Positions 50,711-59,267 of a stretch of DNA of 64,000 nucleotides are shown here, piece after piece (positions within the stretch are counted from its first letter, which is position 1; every line of letters starts with the position of its first letter). The stretch is from Flavobacterium sp. UBA7680 (lineage in GTDB: Bacteria; Bacteroidota; Bacteroidia; Flavobacteriales; Flavobacteriaceae). The position numbers were made by a program, and so were the translations under genes. The notes below the pieces were generated by a model. That model was not told the DNA's origin. It saw nothing but the letters and a program-made list of their open reading frames with translations, and ran no database searches. The DNA lies in the NCBI RefSeq assembly GCF_002482975.1, contig NZ_DLHA01000032.1:390304-454303 (forward strand). The letters are read 5' to 3'.

Positions 50711-50810
50711 TTAACCGCAAAGTGCGCTAAGGTTTACGCAAGGTTCGCTAAGTTTAGTATTAGCTTTGCGAACCTTGCGATTTTTCTTTGTGACCTTTGC
50801 TTGCGGTTAA
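50711..50810. repeat. Nested inverted repeat with TTAACCGCAAAG ends
   Basis: TTAACCGCAAAG (50711-50722) and CTTTGCTTGCGGTTAA (50795-50810) form the outer arms. Inside, CGCAAGGTTCGCTAAG pairs with CTTTGCGAACCTTGCG. It fills the gap between the two GH30 genes. The words match those of the 36997-37350 array. Confidence 0.85.
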
Positions 50811-50819
50811 TTTTTATTC

Positions 50820-52457
50820 TTACTTATAACTTCCTACATAAGTCACAACCGCTCTAGCCGGAATCTCAAAACTCGTCGCATCAACAGCAGTTCCTTTCTT
50901 CAAACTCAAAGTTTCAGAAGTGGTATAAGGCGTTAATTTATTATCTGTTAAAGCTCCTCCTGCAAGATTTAATTTATAGGCTTTCGCCGATTTGCTGATG
51001 TTAACGGCCACAACAACGAGCTTTTTATTTGCTGCATCTTTGTATGCGGTTACCATTACATCATTCACGGAAGTGGCATTATCTACACTCGGAATCTGCA
51101 CTCTTACCATTCCCGGTTTTACGAAGAATGAAAAGTTTCCTAATGCCCAAAGTGTTTTTGAATCTCTGATATAACCGTCGTTTTTGCAATAATCTGAGTT
51201 TCCGGCTCCATTGCTTGCGCCATCATCTACGTGAATTAAACCGTCTTTGTAATCGCCGCGGCTAATGGCTGTCCACCATTGCCAAGACGTAACGCCGCCA
51301 ACTGCAATATCTGTATTGATAATTCTTGCTGTCCAAAGTGCTAAAGACATTCCTAAATCTCTTCCTGCACCTGCTCCGCCCGGTAATTCAGATGTTCCCG
51401 GACTTTCCAGAACGCAGTATTCAGACGACCAAAGGCTGATGTTTCCTGCTCCCTGAATTCTGGAAGCTGCCAATTGTCTTGAAGAAACCATTTCGTTTAA
51501 AGGCCATGCCTGCCAGTAACTGTGTGCTGAAATGGTTTTCTTTACATTACTTAATCCGCTGATTTTTTTAGCTGAATTGGCTCCAAAGAAATAATCAACT
51601 TGGTTGGATCTGCTTTCTTTACCCGAAACTGTTTTATACAAAGGTTCATAAGCTCCCGCTTCGCCAACTACGATTTGTGCTTCAACTCCTTTTGATTGTA
51701 ATTTTGGAGATAAAATATTTACGAAACTGTAAATGTTAGCGTTTGTAGCCGGAGAACCTTCCTGATTTGTTCCGTCCCATTCGTATTGCGGTTCGTTGAA
51801 CGGACTCACATAATCGATTGTTAAACCTTGTTCTGTTTTTAATTTATCTAAAGCGTTTGCCCAGAAATCAGCCAGTTCTGGCATTTTTCCATCTTTTAAA
51901 TTGTAAAATTCTTTGATGGTGGCGTGTGCTTTTCCGTTTTGGGTTAAGTAAACTGGAGCACTATTGGCGAAAGCCAATAATTTTTCGACACCACGTTCTC
52001 TCGCAGCTTTCATAAACCAAACTTGTCCGGCTTGTTTGTTCATGTTATAACTTACGCCATCTGTTGTAAAACATTCTGTACGTCTCCATTCGTCGTTAAT
52101 ATCGCTGGCATCGCCTTGTTCTGAACTTCCTGCTCCAAGATTGAAACGCCATAATGATAATCCGATTCCTTTTGGGTTTCCATCGGCATCAAAATCTTTG
52201 CTGAATAATAAATCGGCAATTTTATTTCTTTTGTCTGAAGGCCAGTTTTTCCCAATAAAGTTACACTGCCACGCATCAGAAGCTCCAAAACTTTCCATTG
52301 TCTGCAAAGGCATATCCAGATTTACCTTTAATTCTGCTGTACCAGATTCTGAATTTGAATCTCCGTTGTTTTCAGAATCGCAGCTTACTAATAAAGTGCT
52401 GGCGAAAAGCAAGCCTGCACACAGCAGACTTACTTTATTGTTGTTTAAAAACCTCAT
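50820..52457 (-). CDS. GH30 endo-beta-1,6-galactanase-like enzyme, lipoprotein
   Basis: 545 residues with a lipobox (TLLVSCDSE, C26), then a Ser/Asn/Gly-rich linker such as surface lipoproteins carry. MESFGASDAW, LWRFNLGAGSSEQG, acid/base E222 in PFNEPQYEW, nucleophile E346 in WSSEYC and WQWWTAISRGDYKDGLIH parallel the neighbouring GH30 almost segment by segment, so the pair arose by tandem duplication. The lipid anchor suggests a surface endo-enzyme that makes the first cut, with the unanchored paralogue acting later. Its start lies 1 bp after the susD stop. Confidence 0.88.
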   Translation of the reverse strand: MRFLNNNKVSLLCAGLLFASTLLVSCDSENNGDSNSESGTAELKVNLDMPLQTMESFGASDAWQCNFIGKNWPSDKRNKIADLLFSKDFDADGNPKGIGLSLWRFNLGAGSSEQGDASDINDEWRRTECFTTDGVSYNMNKQAGQVWFMKAARERGVEKLLAFANSAPVYLTQNGKAHATIKEFYNLKDGKMPELADFWANALDKLKTEQGLTIDYVSPFNEPQYEWDGTNQEGSPATNANIYSFVNILSPKLQSKGVEAQIVVGEAGAYEPLYKTVSGKESRSNQVDYFFGANSAKKISGLSNVKKTISAHSYWQAWPLNEMVSSRQLAASRIQGAGNISLWSSEYCVLESPGTSELPGGAGAGRDLGMSLALWTARIINTDIAVGGVTSWQWWTAISRGDYKDGLIHVDDGASNGAGNSDYCKNDGYIRDSKTLWALGNFSFFVKPGMVRVQIPSVDNATSVNDVMVTAYKDAANKKLVVVAVNISKSAKAYKLNLAGGALTDNKLTPYTTSETLSLKKGTAVDATSFEIPARAVVTYVGSYK

Positions 52458-52458
52458 T

Positions 52459-54060
52459 TTAGTAACCTGGATTTTGAGTGATTAATCCACCGCTTAAGTC
52501 AATTTCTAATTGTGGTATTGGCCACAATAAGTTTTTAGCCGGATTAAAATTGATTCCTTTGTCTTGTGATTCTCTTGTATTTGTAGTTTCATACGGATCT
52601 GTAGAATTCAGGTTGTACTGAACAAAAGTTCCGTTTGGTCCCATTAGAGATTCAATTACTGGTCTTCCGGTTGTTGGGTCTTTTTCACGGCGAATATCAA
52701 ATAAACGTAATCCTTCAAAAGCTAACTCTAAACGACGCTCTTTGTAGATTTGTTTTAAAAGTGTTGGACCGGAAATTCCTGTTTTTGGTGTTAACTGAAC
52801 GCGCGCTCTGATGATATTGATATCTGCTAATGCATCGCCGCCTGTATGATAATTTGCTTCTGCTCTTGTCAAATACATTTCTGCCAAACGAATCAGCGGA
52901 ATGTTTAATGGTAAGTGTCCGTCTTTTTTATCTAACGCACGACGCGTCGCAATTGGAATATAATATTTACGGCAGATACGCCCTGATTTATTATCGTTTA
53001 AACTGAATTTATGTGTTGGGTTTAAAGTCTCATCTCCATAAGCAGGTTCTCCCCATTTTGTAATGGTGCTTTTGCGGCGGATTTCGTCATTTTCAGATAA
53101 ATAAGCGTTTTCTAAATCGCTGGTTGGCATACACCATCCCCAGCCGTCCAAAACATCCTGTGCATCGTTGCTTGGGAAATTTTTCTTGTCTTCGCCTCTT
53201 GCTCCTGATAAAGTTGGTAAAGCGGCTCCTAAACTTTTGTCTTGTACAGATGATGTCTGTGCTTCCAAAATGGATTCAACTCCATTATGATTGTTTACAT
53301 TCCAGACATTTAAAAAATTGGCTTCCAATTGAAATGGTCCTTCTGTAATTACTTTGTTTGAATATAATTTGGCATCGGCCCATTTTTCCTGAAATAAAGT
53401 AACACGAGCTAATAAAGCATACGCTGCCCATTTGTTAATTCTTCCGTCTCTTTTTACTGGAGCACTTTCTAATCTTGATGCTGCTTCTTTAAGATCGGCT
53501 TCAATTTGAGCGTAAACATCTGCCGCAGAACTGCGCTGTAAAGTCAAATCGCCTGTTCCTAAAGATTTTGTGTATAACGGAACTCCGCCAAAAAGATTTA
53601 CCAATTCGTAGTAGCAATAAGCACGAACAAATAGTGATTCTCCCATATATTGATTTCTTTGTGCATCAGAAATTGGCGAGTTTGCCATTTTCTCTAAACC
53701 AATATTTGCTGACTGAATGGTGTAAAAATGAGCGGTGTAAATACTGCTCATATCTCCCATATTATCTGGCGTAATGATGTATTGAGAACATGGTCTGTGC
53801 GCACCGCTGTCCTGTCCTGTGTTTCCCATCCAGGCATCATCTGTAGACATTTCGTTGGTAACTCTTGGCGCAGTTAATGTCCACCAGTCTTTTGCTAATA
53901 ACAAACGCTGTGTTAATTCATTAGCATAGTTTTCGCATTCCTGCGCAGTTTGAAAATAGTTTTCTAAAGTCTGCGTTCCTCTTTCTTCTTTTTCGATAAA
54001 ATCGTCACAAGAAACTGTAAATGCGGCTAAAGCTATTATGGATACTAGTATTTTTTTCAT
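52459..54060 (-). CDS. susD: SusD/RagB-like surface glycan-binding lipoprotein, PUL 2
   Basis: 533 residues with a lipobox (AFTVSCDDF, C18). Typical SusD features: RNQYMGESLFVRAYCYYELVNLFGGVPLYTKSLG, TPR helices (INKWAAYALLARVTLFQEKW), RLAEMYLTRAEANYHTGGDA, ERRLELAFEGLRLFDIRREK, and the C-terminal LITQNPGY. It lies 12 bp after susC. Confidence 0.96.
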   Translation of the reverse strand: MKKILVSIIALAAFTVSCDDFIEKEERGTQTLENYFQTAQECENYANELTQRLLLAKDWWTLTAPRVTNEMSTDDAWMGNTGQDSGAHRPCSQYIITPDNMGDMSSIYTAHFYTIQSANIGLEKMANSPISDAQRNQYMGESLFVRAYCYYELVNLFGGVPLYTKSLGTGDLTLQRSSAADVYAQIEADLKEAASRLESAPVKRDGRINKWAAYALLARVTLFQEKWADAKLYSNKVITEGPFQLEANFLNVWNVNNHNGVESILEAQTSSVQDKSLGAALPTLSGARGEDKKNFPSNDAQDVLDGWGWCMPTSDLENAYLSENDEIRRKSTITKWGEPAYGDETLNPTHKFSLNDNKSGRICRKYYIPIATRRALDKKDGHLPLNIPLIRLAEMYLTRAEANYHTGGDALADINIIRARVQLTPKTGISGPTLLKQIYKERRLELAFEGLRLFDIRREKDPTTGRPVIESLMGPNGTFVQYNLNSTDPYETTNTRESQDKGINFNPAKNLLWPIPQLEIDLSGGLITQNPGY

Positions 54061-54072
54061 GATCGTTTTTTA

Positions 54073-57000
54073 TTAAAATGCAACATTAAGACCCATCAGG
54101 ATTGTTGGCTGTACAGGATAATTCCATCCGCCAAAACCTGATCCTTTAACTCTGTCTCCTGTATTAGGATCTCCGCCGGCTACTTCAGGATCAACTCCTG
54201 TGTAGTTTGTCCATGTCCATAAATTTTGTCCGGATAATGAAATTCTCAATTTATCTAAACCAAATTTGTTGTAGAAAGAATACCCTAACTGAAGGTTTTT
54301 CATGCGTACGAAAGAACCATCTTCAACATACAGAGACGAGAATTTTGTATAGTTCTCATTATTGTCGTCTTTTGATAAACGCGGAATGTAGTTTGAAGTT
54401 CCTTCACCGTGCCAGGCCATTTGATCTAATCCGTTTACTTTGTTTGTTAAACTTGCTCCGTTGTATAAATCTGAAATGTTTTGGTTTACGATGTCATTTC
54501 CAATACTTGAATAGAAATTAGCTACTAAATCGAAATTTTTATATCCAAAATTCAAGTTCAAACCTACATTGTAATCTGCCCATGGAGAACCAATTTTTGT
54601 TCTGTCTTTATCATCCAGTTTTCCGTCGCCATTTACATCTTTAAAACGAACATCTCCCAATTGTGCATAAGGCTGTAATTTTGTTCCGTGTTCGTCTGTA
54701 TGAGAATTTAATTCCGTTTGGTTTTGGAATAAACCATCGGCAACATATCCGTAAAAATATCCCGGTTCTTCCCCTTTTACAGTTAAAGTTCTGTTGCTTG
54801 CGCCGTATAATTTTTCTCCTTCAGATGACAGAGAAAGCATTTCGACATTTACGGTTGTAAAAGTTAAGTCTACACCGTATGAGAAATCGCCTTTTTTATC
54901 TTTATAAGAAATTAATAAATCGATTCCGCTTGACTGCATTGAACCTACGTTTGTCCACATTGTAGAAAATCCAGGGAATCCGCTGTAAGTTGGAAATTGT
55001 TTCAGGAACAACATATCGTGTGTTTTCTTTTGATAATATTCTAATGATCCTGAAAGTTTGTTTTTCCATAATCCGAAATCAATTCCAAAACTTACATCTT
55101 CTACCGTTTCCCATTTAATATCTTTATTAGCCATTGATGATGGATAAGAAGTATCAACAACCTGTCCGTCGATTATATAAAATCCCTGACCAATGTTTGA
55201 CTGATAAACAGCACTTGGTAAATTTTGATTTCCTACTTTACCCCATCCTGCTCTAAATCTTAAATCACTTAAAACATCTTTTGTAGGTTCCATAAATCCT
55301 TCATTTAAAATTCTCCATGAAACAGAAGCCGATGGGAAATTTGCCCATTTGTTATTGGCCATGAATTTTGAAGAACCATCTCGTCTAAAAGTTCCTGTGA
55401 AATAATATTTACCATCGTAGTTATACGAAAAACGAGAGAGATAAGACATTATAGAACTTGACCAGCTGTTTCCGCCGCTGTTACGGTTTTTAGTTGCGGC
55501 ATTTAACTCTCTCATAGAATCTGAGTTATTTGGCACACCTTCTCCGTAACCCCAAACATCGTTTCCGTTGTACTCTTCCATTGTATTACCAATCATTAAG
55601 GAAGCGTTGTGTTTTCCTGCAAATGTTTTGTTGTAGGTTACCGTATTCTGCCACGTCCAGTCTACATTGTTTGTTGCTCTTCTTTCGATAGTATTGATTT
55701 CTGCTTTTTCGTGCGCGGCATCGATTACGAAATCTGGAGTAAATTTGCTCCAAATTTTATCTCCAACCTCAACAGAAGCCTGTGTACGAATTACTAAACC
55801 TTTTATAGGTTCGTACTGTAAATATCCATTTGTATTTAAATTGTACTGGTCTGTGTAATCGTCGTAACGGTTTACAGCTGCAACCGGATTCCATACATAC
55901 GACGGAGAACGTGCATAAATACTGTATTCATTTTCTAATCCTGTTAACTGATCTGCAGGTTTGTAAATTGGTGTAATGGGATCAATTTTGTCAAAATCTG
56001 CCCAGTTGCCCGGTGCGCCCCAAGTTTCGTAACGTGGGTTTAAAGTAATTCCGGCTGAGAATTTATCAGAGAATTTAAAATCATTTGCAATTCTCATCGT
56101 AACTCTTTCCCATCCGCCTATTCCGTACATAGATTCTGAGTTATAGTAATTCAGGCTTATAGCATACGTATGTTTGTCTGAACCGCCGCTTACTCCAAAA
56201 GAAGCATTCGTTACAGGAGTTCCGGTTTTAATTCCGGCTCTCCACCAGTCTGTTGTTTTTCCTTTGTATTGAGAAGGATTTGGCAGATAATCTGAATAAC
56301 CTGAATTGTTGTAAGCTTTATTCATAATCGTTGCATAACCTTCGGCATCAGCCATATTATAGGGATTATTCATGATCTGCATACCTGAACTCAAATCAAA
56401 ATTGAATCTTGTTTTTCCAACTTTTCCTTTTTTAGTCGTAATCAGAATAACTCCGTTTGATGCACGAGAACCGTAAATAGCACTTGCAGAAGCATCTTTT
56501 AAAACTTCCATAGATTCAATTTCATTATTGCTTAAGAAATTGATACTCGTTCCCATCGGGATTCCGTCTACCACATAAAGCGGATCTGTACTTAAGTTTA
56601 CGGTAGAAATTCCACGAATTAAAACTCTTGGCTGTGCGCCCGGCCCGCCTTGTCCTGTAACCTGAACTCCGGAAACTTTTCCTTGCAATGATTCGGTTAC
56701 GTTACCTACTGTCATGGTTTGTAATTCTTTTCCTTTTATAGAAGAAATTGAACTCGTTACAGTGCTCTTTTTTACTGCGGCATAACCTACAACCACGATT
56801 TCATCTAAGGCCTGACTTGATTCCTGAAGTACAATATTGATCTCGGTTTTATCGCCAACGGCTACTAATTGAGTTGTAAATCCAACAAATGAAAACTCGA
56901 TTTGTGCATTTTTGTTTGGAATATTGATTGTATAATTTCCGTCGAAATCAGTCGCTGCAGATGTTGAAGTTCCTTTTACAATTACGTTTACTCCCGGAAT

Positions 57001-57105
57001 TGGTACATTTGCTTTATCCTTAACAGTTCCTTTTATTTTTATTTGTCCAAATGATACAGCAGTACACAAAAGGGCAATAAAAAACCATATATATTTAAAT
57101 TTCAT
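54073..57105 (-). CDS. susC: SusC-like TonB-dependent outer-membrane transporter, PUL 2
   Basis: 1010 residues. Signal peptide (about 1-20), carboxypeptidase-regulatory-like domain (about 22-100, KIKGTVKDKANVPIPGVNVIVKG), plug domain (about 105-225, with MEVLKDASASAIYGSRASNGVILIT), and a beta barrel ending ILMGLNVAF. It imports oligosaccharides from the cell surface. It follows the glycan-binding lipoprotein gene by 45 bp. Confidence 0.96.
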   Translation of the reverse strand: MKFKYIWFFIALLCTAVSFGQIKIKGTVKDKANVPIPGVNVIVKGTSTSAATDFDGNYTINIPNKNAQIEFSFVGFTTQLVAVGDKTEINIVLQESSQALDEIVVVGYAAVKKSTVTSSISSIKGKELQTMTVGNVTESLQGKVSGVQVTGQGGPGAQPRVLIRGISTVNLSTDPLYVVDGIPMGTSINFLSNNEIESMEVLKDASASAIYGSRASNGVILITTKKGKVGKTRFNFDLSSGMQIMNNPYNMADAEGYATIMNKAYNNSGYSDYLPNPSQYKGKTTDWWRAGIKTGTPVTNASFGVSGGSDKHTYAISLNYYNSESMYGIGGWERVTMRIANDFKFSDKFSAGITLNPRYETWGAPGNWADFDKIDPITPIYKPADQLTGLENEYSIYARSPSYVWNPVAAVNRYDDYTDQYNLNTNGYLQYEPIKGLVIRTQASVEVGDKIWSKFTPDFVIDAAHEKAEINTIERRATNNVDWTWQNTVTYNKTFAGKHNASLMIGNTMEEYNGNDVWGYGEGVPNNSDSMRELNAATKNRNSGGNSWSSSIMSYLSRFSYNYDGKYYFTGTFRRDGSSKFMANNKWANFPSASVSWRILNEGFMEPTKDVLSDLRFRAGWGKVGNQNLPSAVYQSNIGQGFYIIDGQVVDTSYPSSMANKDIKWETVEDVSFGIDFGLWKNKLSGSLEYYQKKTHDMLFLKQFPTYSGFPGFSTMWTNVGSMQSSGIDLLISYKDKKGDFSYGVDLTFTTVNVEMLSLSSEGEKLYGASNRTLTVKGEEPGYFYGYVADGLFQNQTELNSHTDEHGTKLQPYAQLGDVRFKDVNGDGKLDDKDRTKIGSPWADYNVGLNLNFGYKNFDLVANFYSSIGNDIVNQNISDLYNGASLTNKVNGLDQMAWHGEGTSNYIPRLSKDDNNENYTKFSSLYVEDGSFVRMKNLQLGYSFYNKFGLDKLRISLSGQNLWTWTNYTGVDPEVAGGDPNTGDRVKGSGFGGWNYPVQPTILMGLNVAF

Positions 57106-57150
57106 ATTTAGATGTTTTATTTATTAATGTTATAAAAGCCTGATAACAAA

Positions 57151-58548
57151 TTATTTCTTTGTTATAAAAACTCTCTCTAACTCTGTATCAAGAACTACTT
57201 TGTAAACTCCGGCCACTGCAGGGTATTTTGCATTTCCGTTTTCTCCAGGCGACATGGTACAAATACCATTTTTAATTAATCTCCATGAAGGGCTCCACCA
57301 TTGACCTGTAAAAGTCGCTTCCATTTGTCCTGTCAAAGTATATTCTCCTACTAATTGATAAGGGTTGTTTGGATTATTTGCTAAATGCAGTCCTGTTTGA
57401 ACCCAAGCCGTCCATGTATCCCAATCTGCACCCTGAATTCCGCCGCCGCAAACGCTTACGAATGGTCTTCTTAAAGCTTCATCATCATGCCATAATCCGT
57501 TCGCAATATCTGCCCATACTTTGCTTGAAGGTGTGTATTTTGTGGCTGTATATTTTAAAGTATTTGGATTTACTTTTATACTATAATATCCTTTTGTTGG
57601 AAGAATAATAGCTGTTGAAGCAACATCGTCTACTAATTCTCCAGACGTATTTAAACCAAAACAATGCGGGGCAAAATCTGATTCCTGACCTAAGAAATAA
57701 ATTTCTTTATTGTCTTTATCTGCATAGTATTTGAATTCGAAATCCTGTCCGTTTTTTTCGTGGAAATACATTGGAACTCCAACTGCATCAGTCGTAAGGT
57801 TTGTACCTTTTGGCTGATCGCATAAATAAAGCGCCGGATATTCGTTTGTTGCGACAATATTTACGCTTAAAGTTCCTGTATTCGGAATCGCAAATTTGTC
57901 TTTTGCTGTGATAGTTAATACATAATCTGCAGCAGTTACAGGCAGTGTATAGGTTTTATTAAAAGTGTATGATTGTGGCGAACCTGTTAACGTAACGGTT
58001 TCGTCAATACCAAGTGCTTCACATTTAACCTGAACATAATCAATTCCAGAATCGTCGTTTACTACAAAATTTACCGGCATTTCGTTACTTGTAGATAACA
58101 AGATAACGGCGCCTTCTTTTGGCGTAACCATTGTTATGGAAGGAGCTGCAAATTCGCCGTCTAAACGCAGATTGGCTTCTTCGTTTACCACATTTCCAGA
58201 AACGTCTGTAATAATTAATTTTATTTTGAATGCTTCAGAAGTTCCTCTGTTTGCCGGAACTTCAAAAAAGTAACTCAAATCGTATGATTTTAAAAGCGGA
58301 TCTGTTGCAAATGAGATTACTTTATCAAGCGATAATTCTGGAATTTGAATCTCTACGCTTTTTAATCCTAAATCATCAGCCAGAGCGGCTTTGATTTCAA
58401 ATTTTCTGCTTGGTGCACCATAAATTTCTTTCGTTGATACCACTACCGTAGGATTATCAGAACTTGGAAATCCTGATTCGTTATTTTGACATCCGGTAAA
58501 AAAGATGGCAAAAAGGGTAAGAAAAAATAAAAATACATTTTTTTTCAT
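57151..58548 (-). CDS. SusE/SusF-like surface glycan-binding lipoprotein, first gene of PUL 2
   Basis: 465 residues with a lipobox (FFTGCQNNE, C20). Ig-like beta domains follow (about 30-130 and 135-225). The C-terminal part (about 230-465) has FEFKYYADKDNKEIYFLGQESDFAPH, GYYSIKVNPNTLKYTATKY and LTGQMEATFTGQWW, ending in VAGVYKVVLDTELERVFITKK. These are repeat units of the SusE/SusF-type outer-membrane proteins. Such proteins bind starch or other glycans but are not enzymes. It is unusual that it precedes susC instead of following susD. Confidence 0.85.
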   Translation of the reverse strand: MKKNVFLFFLTLFAIFFTGCQNNESGFPSSDNPTVVVSTKEIYGAPSRKFEIKAALADDLGLKSVEIQIPELSLDKVISFATDPLLKSYDLSYFFEVPANRGTSEAFKIKLIITDVSGNVVNEEANLRLDGEFAAPSITMVTPKEGAVILLSTSNEMPVNFVVNDDSGIDYVQVKCEALGIDETVTLTGSPQSYTFNKTYTLPVTAADYVLTITAKDKFAIPNTGTLSVNIVATNEYPALYLCDQPKGTNLTTDAVGVPMYFHEKNGQDFEFKYYADKDNKEIYFLGQESDFAPHCFGLNTSGELVDDVASTAIILPTKGYYSIKVNPNTLKYTATKYTPSSKVWADIANGLWHDDEALRRPFVSVCGGGIQGADWDTWTAWVQTGLHLANNPNNPYQLVGEYTLTGQMEATFTGQWWSPSWRLIKNGICTMSPGENGNAKYPAVAGVYKVVLDTELERVFITKK

Positions 58549-58782
58549 TTCTTAATTTTTAAAGTTAGGTTTAGTTAGTTTGTCGTTTTCTAAAAACGTA
58601 AGTTGGTTTAAACTTGTAGGTCATTTTTTAAGTTTGGTCTTATCTGTTCGTGAGGCAAAAACAGACTGCAATTGATTATCTGGTTATTTTCATATTGGTG
58701 AGTTTGGTTAATTGTTAGTATATCTTTTCCTTTTTTTCTTCTTTGCTCTTTCTTCTTTAGAGAATCTTGCTACTTGTTATTT

Positions 58783-58810
58783 TACCCGCAGTTTTTAAGA
58801 GCTGCGGGTA
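58783..58810. promoter_or_regulatory. Hairpin in the presumed PUL 2 leader
   Basis: TACCCGCAG and CTGCGGGTA form a perfect 9-bp, GC-rich stem with a 10-nt loop, about 235 bp upstream of the first PUL 2 gene. It could be a leader attenuator, an RNA stabiliser or part of a binding site; nothing distinguishes these from sequence. Confidence 0.5.
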
Positions 58811-59145
58811 TGATAAGTTATACGGTAAAACCAACTCTTACTTAATGTTTAAAAAAGGCTCAATTTTTTAAACTGCTAAAAAACTTATCGAAACAAACAC
58901 TTATGATTATAACTTAGTAATGTGACTAACTTCATTACTATTACTGCAAAGAAATGTTTAATTCAAACTTTCCAGCAGGGGTAAAATGGAAAAAAAAGGA
59001 GGTCAAAATTGCAATTAACCATTATTTTATATTAAATTTTAAGGACTACGAAAAAATATCAGCATATTTTTACATAATATATAATTATTAAATTTCATGT
59101 TCTTTTAAGACTAAAACGTTTGCGGTTTTTGTTTTATACCGTTTG

Positions 59146-59258
59146 TCATTGCGAGGAACGAAGCAACCGCACTAACAAAGATCATTAATTGATTTAGCTC
59201 GTGAGATTGCTTCGTTCCTCGCAATGACCAATCTTTGTCGAGTTACGAGTAAATGACA
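59146..59258. repeat. Family-B palindromic repeat
   Basis: GTCATTGCGAGGAACGAAGC (59146-59165) and its mirror (59210-59229) flank a loop nearly identical to that of the 4389-4521 copy (ACTAACAAAGATCA, TAATTGATTTAGC). It lies directly 3' of the HTCS gene. Confidence 0.87.
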
Positions 59259-59267
59259 AAAAACTTA

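Larger units (their letters stand above)
58549..59267. other. Long leader/intergenic region upstream of PUL 2
   Basis: About 720 bp between the HTCS stop and the first PUL 2 gene. It should contain the inducible promoter and HTCS site, but I found no clear TAnnTTTG on the minus strand. It holds a GC-rich hairpin (58783-58810) and a family-B repeat (59146-59258). No ORF is convincing. Confidence 0.55.
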
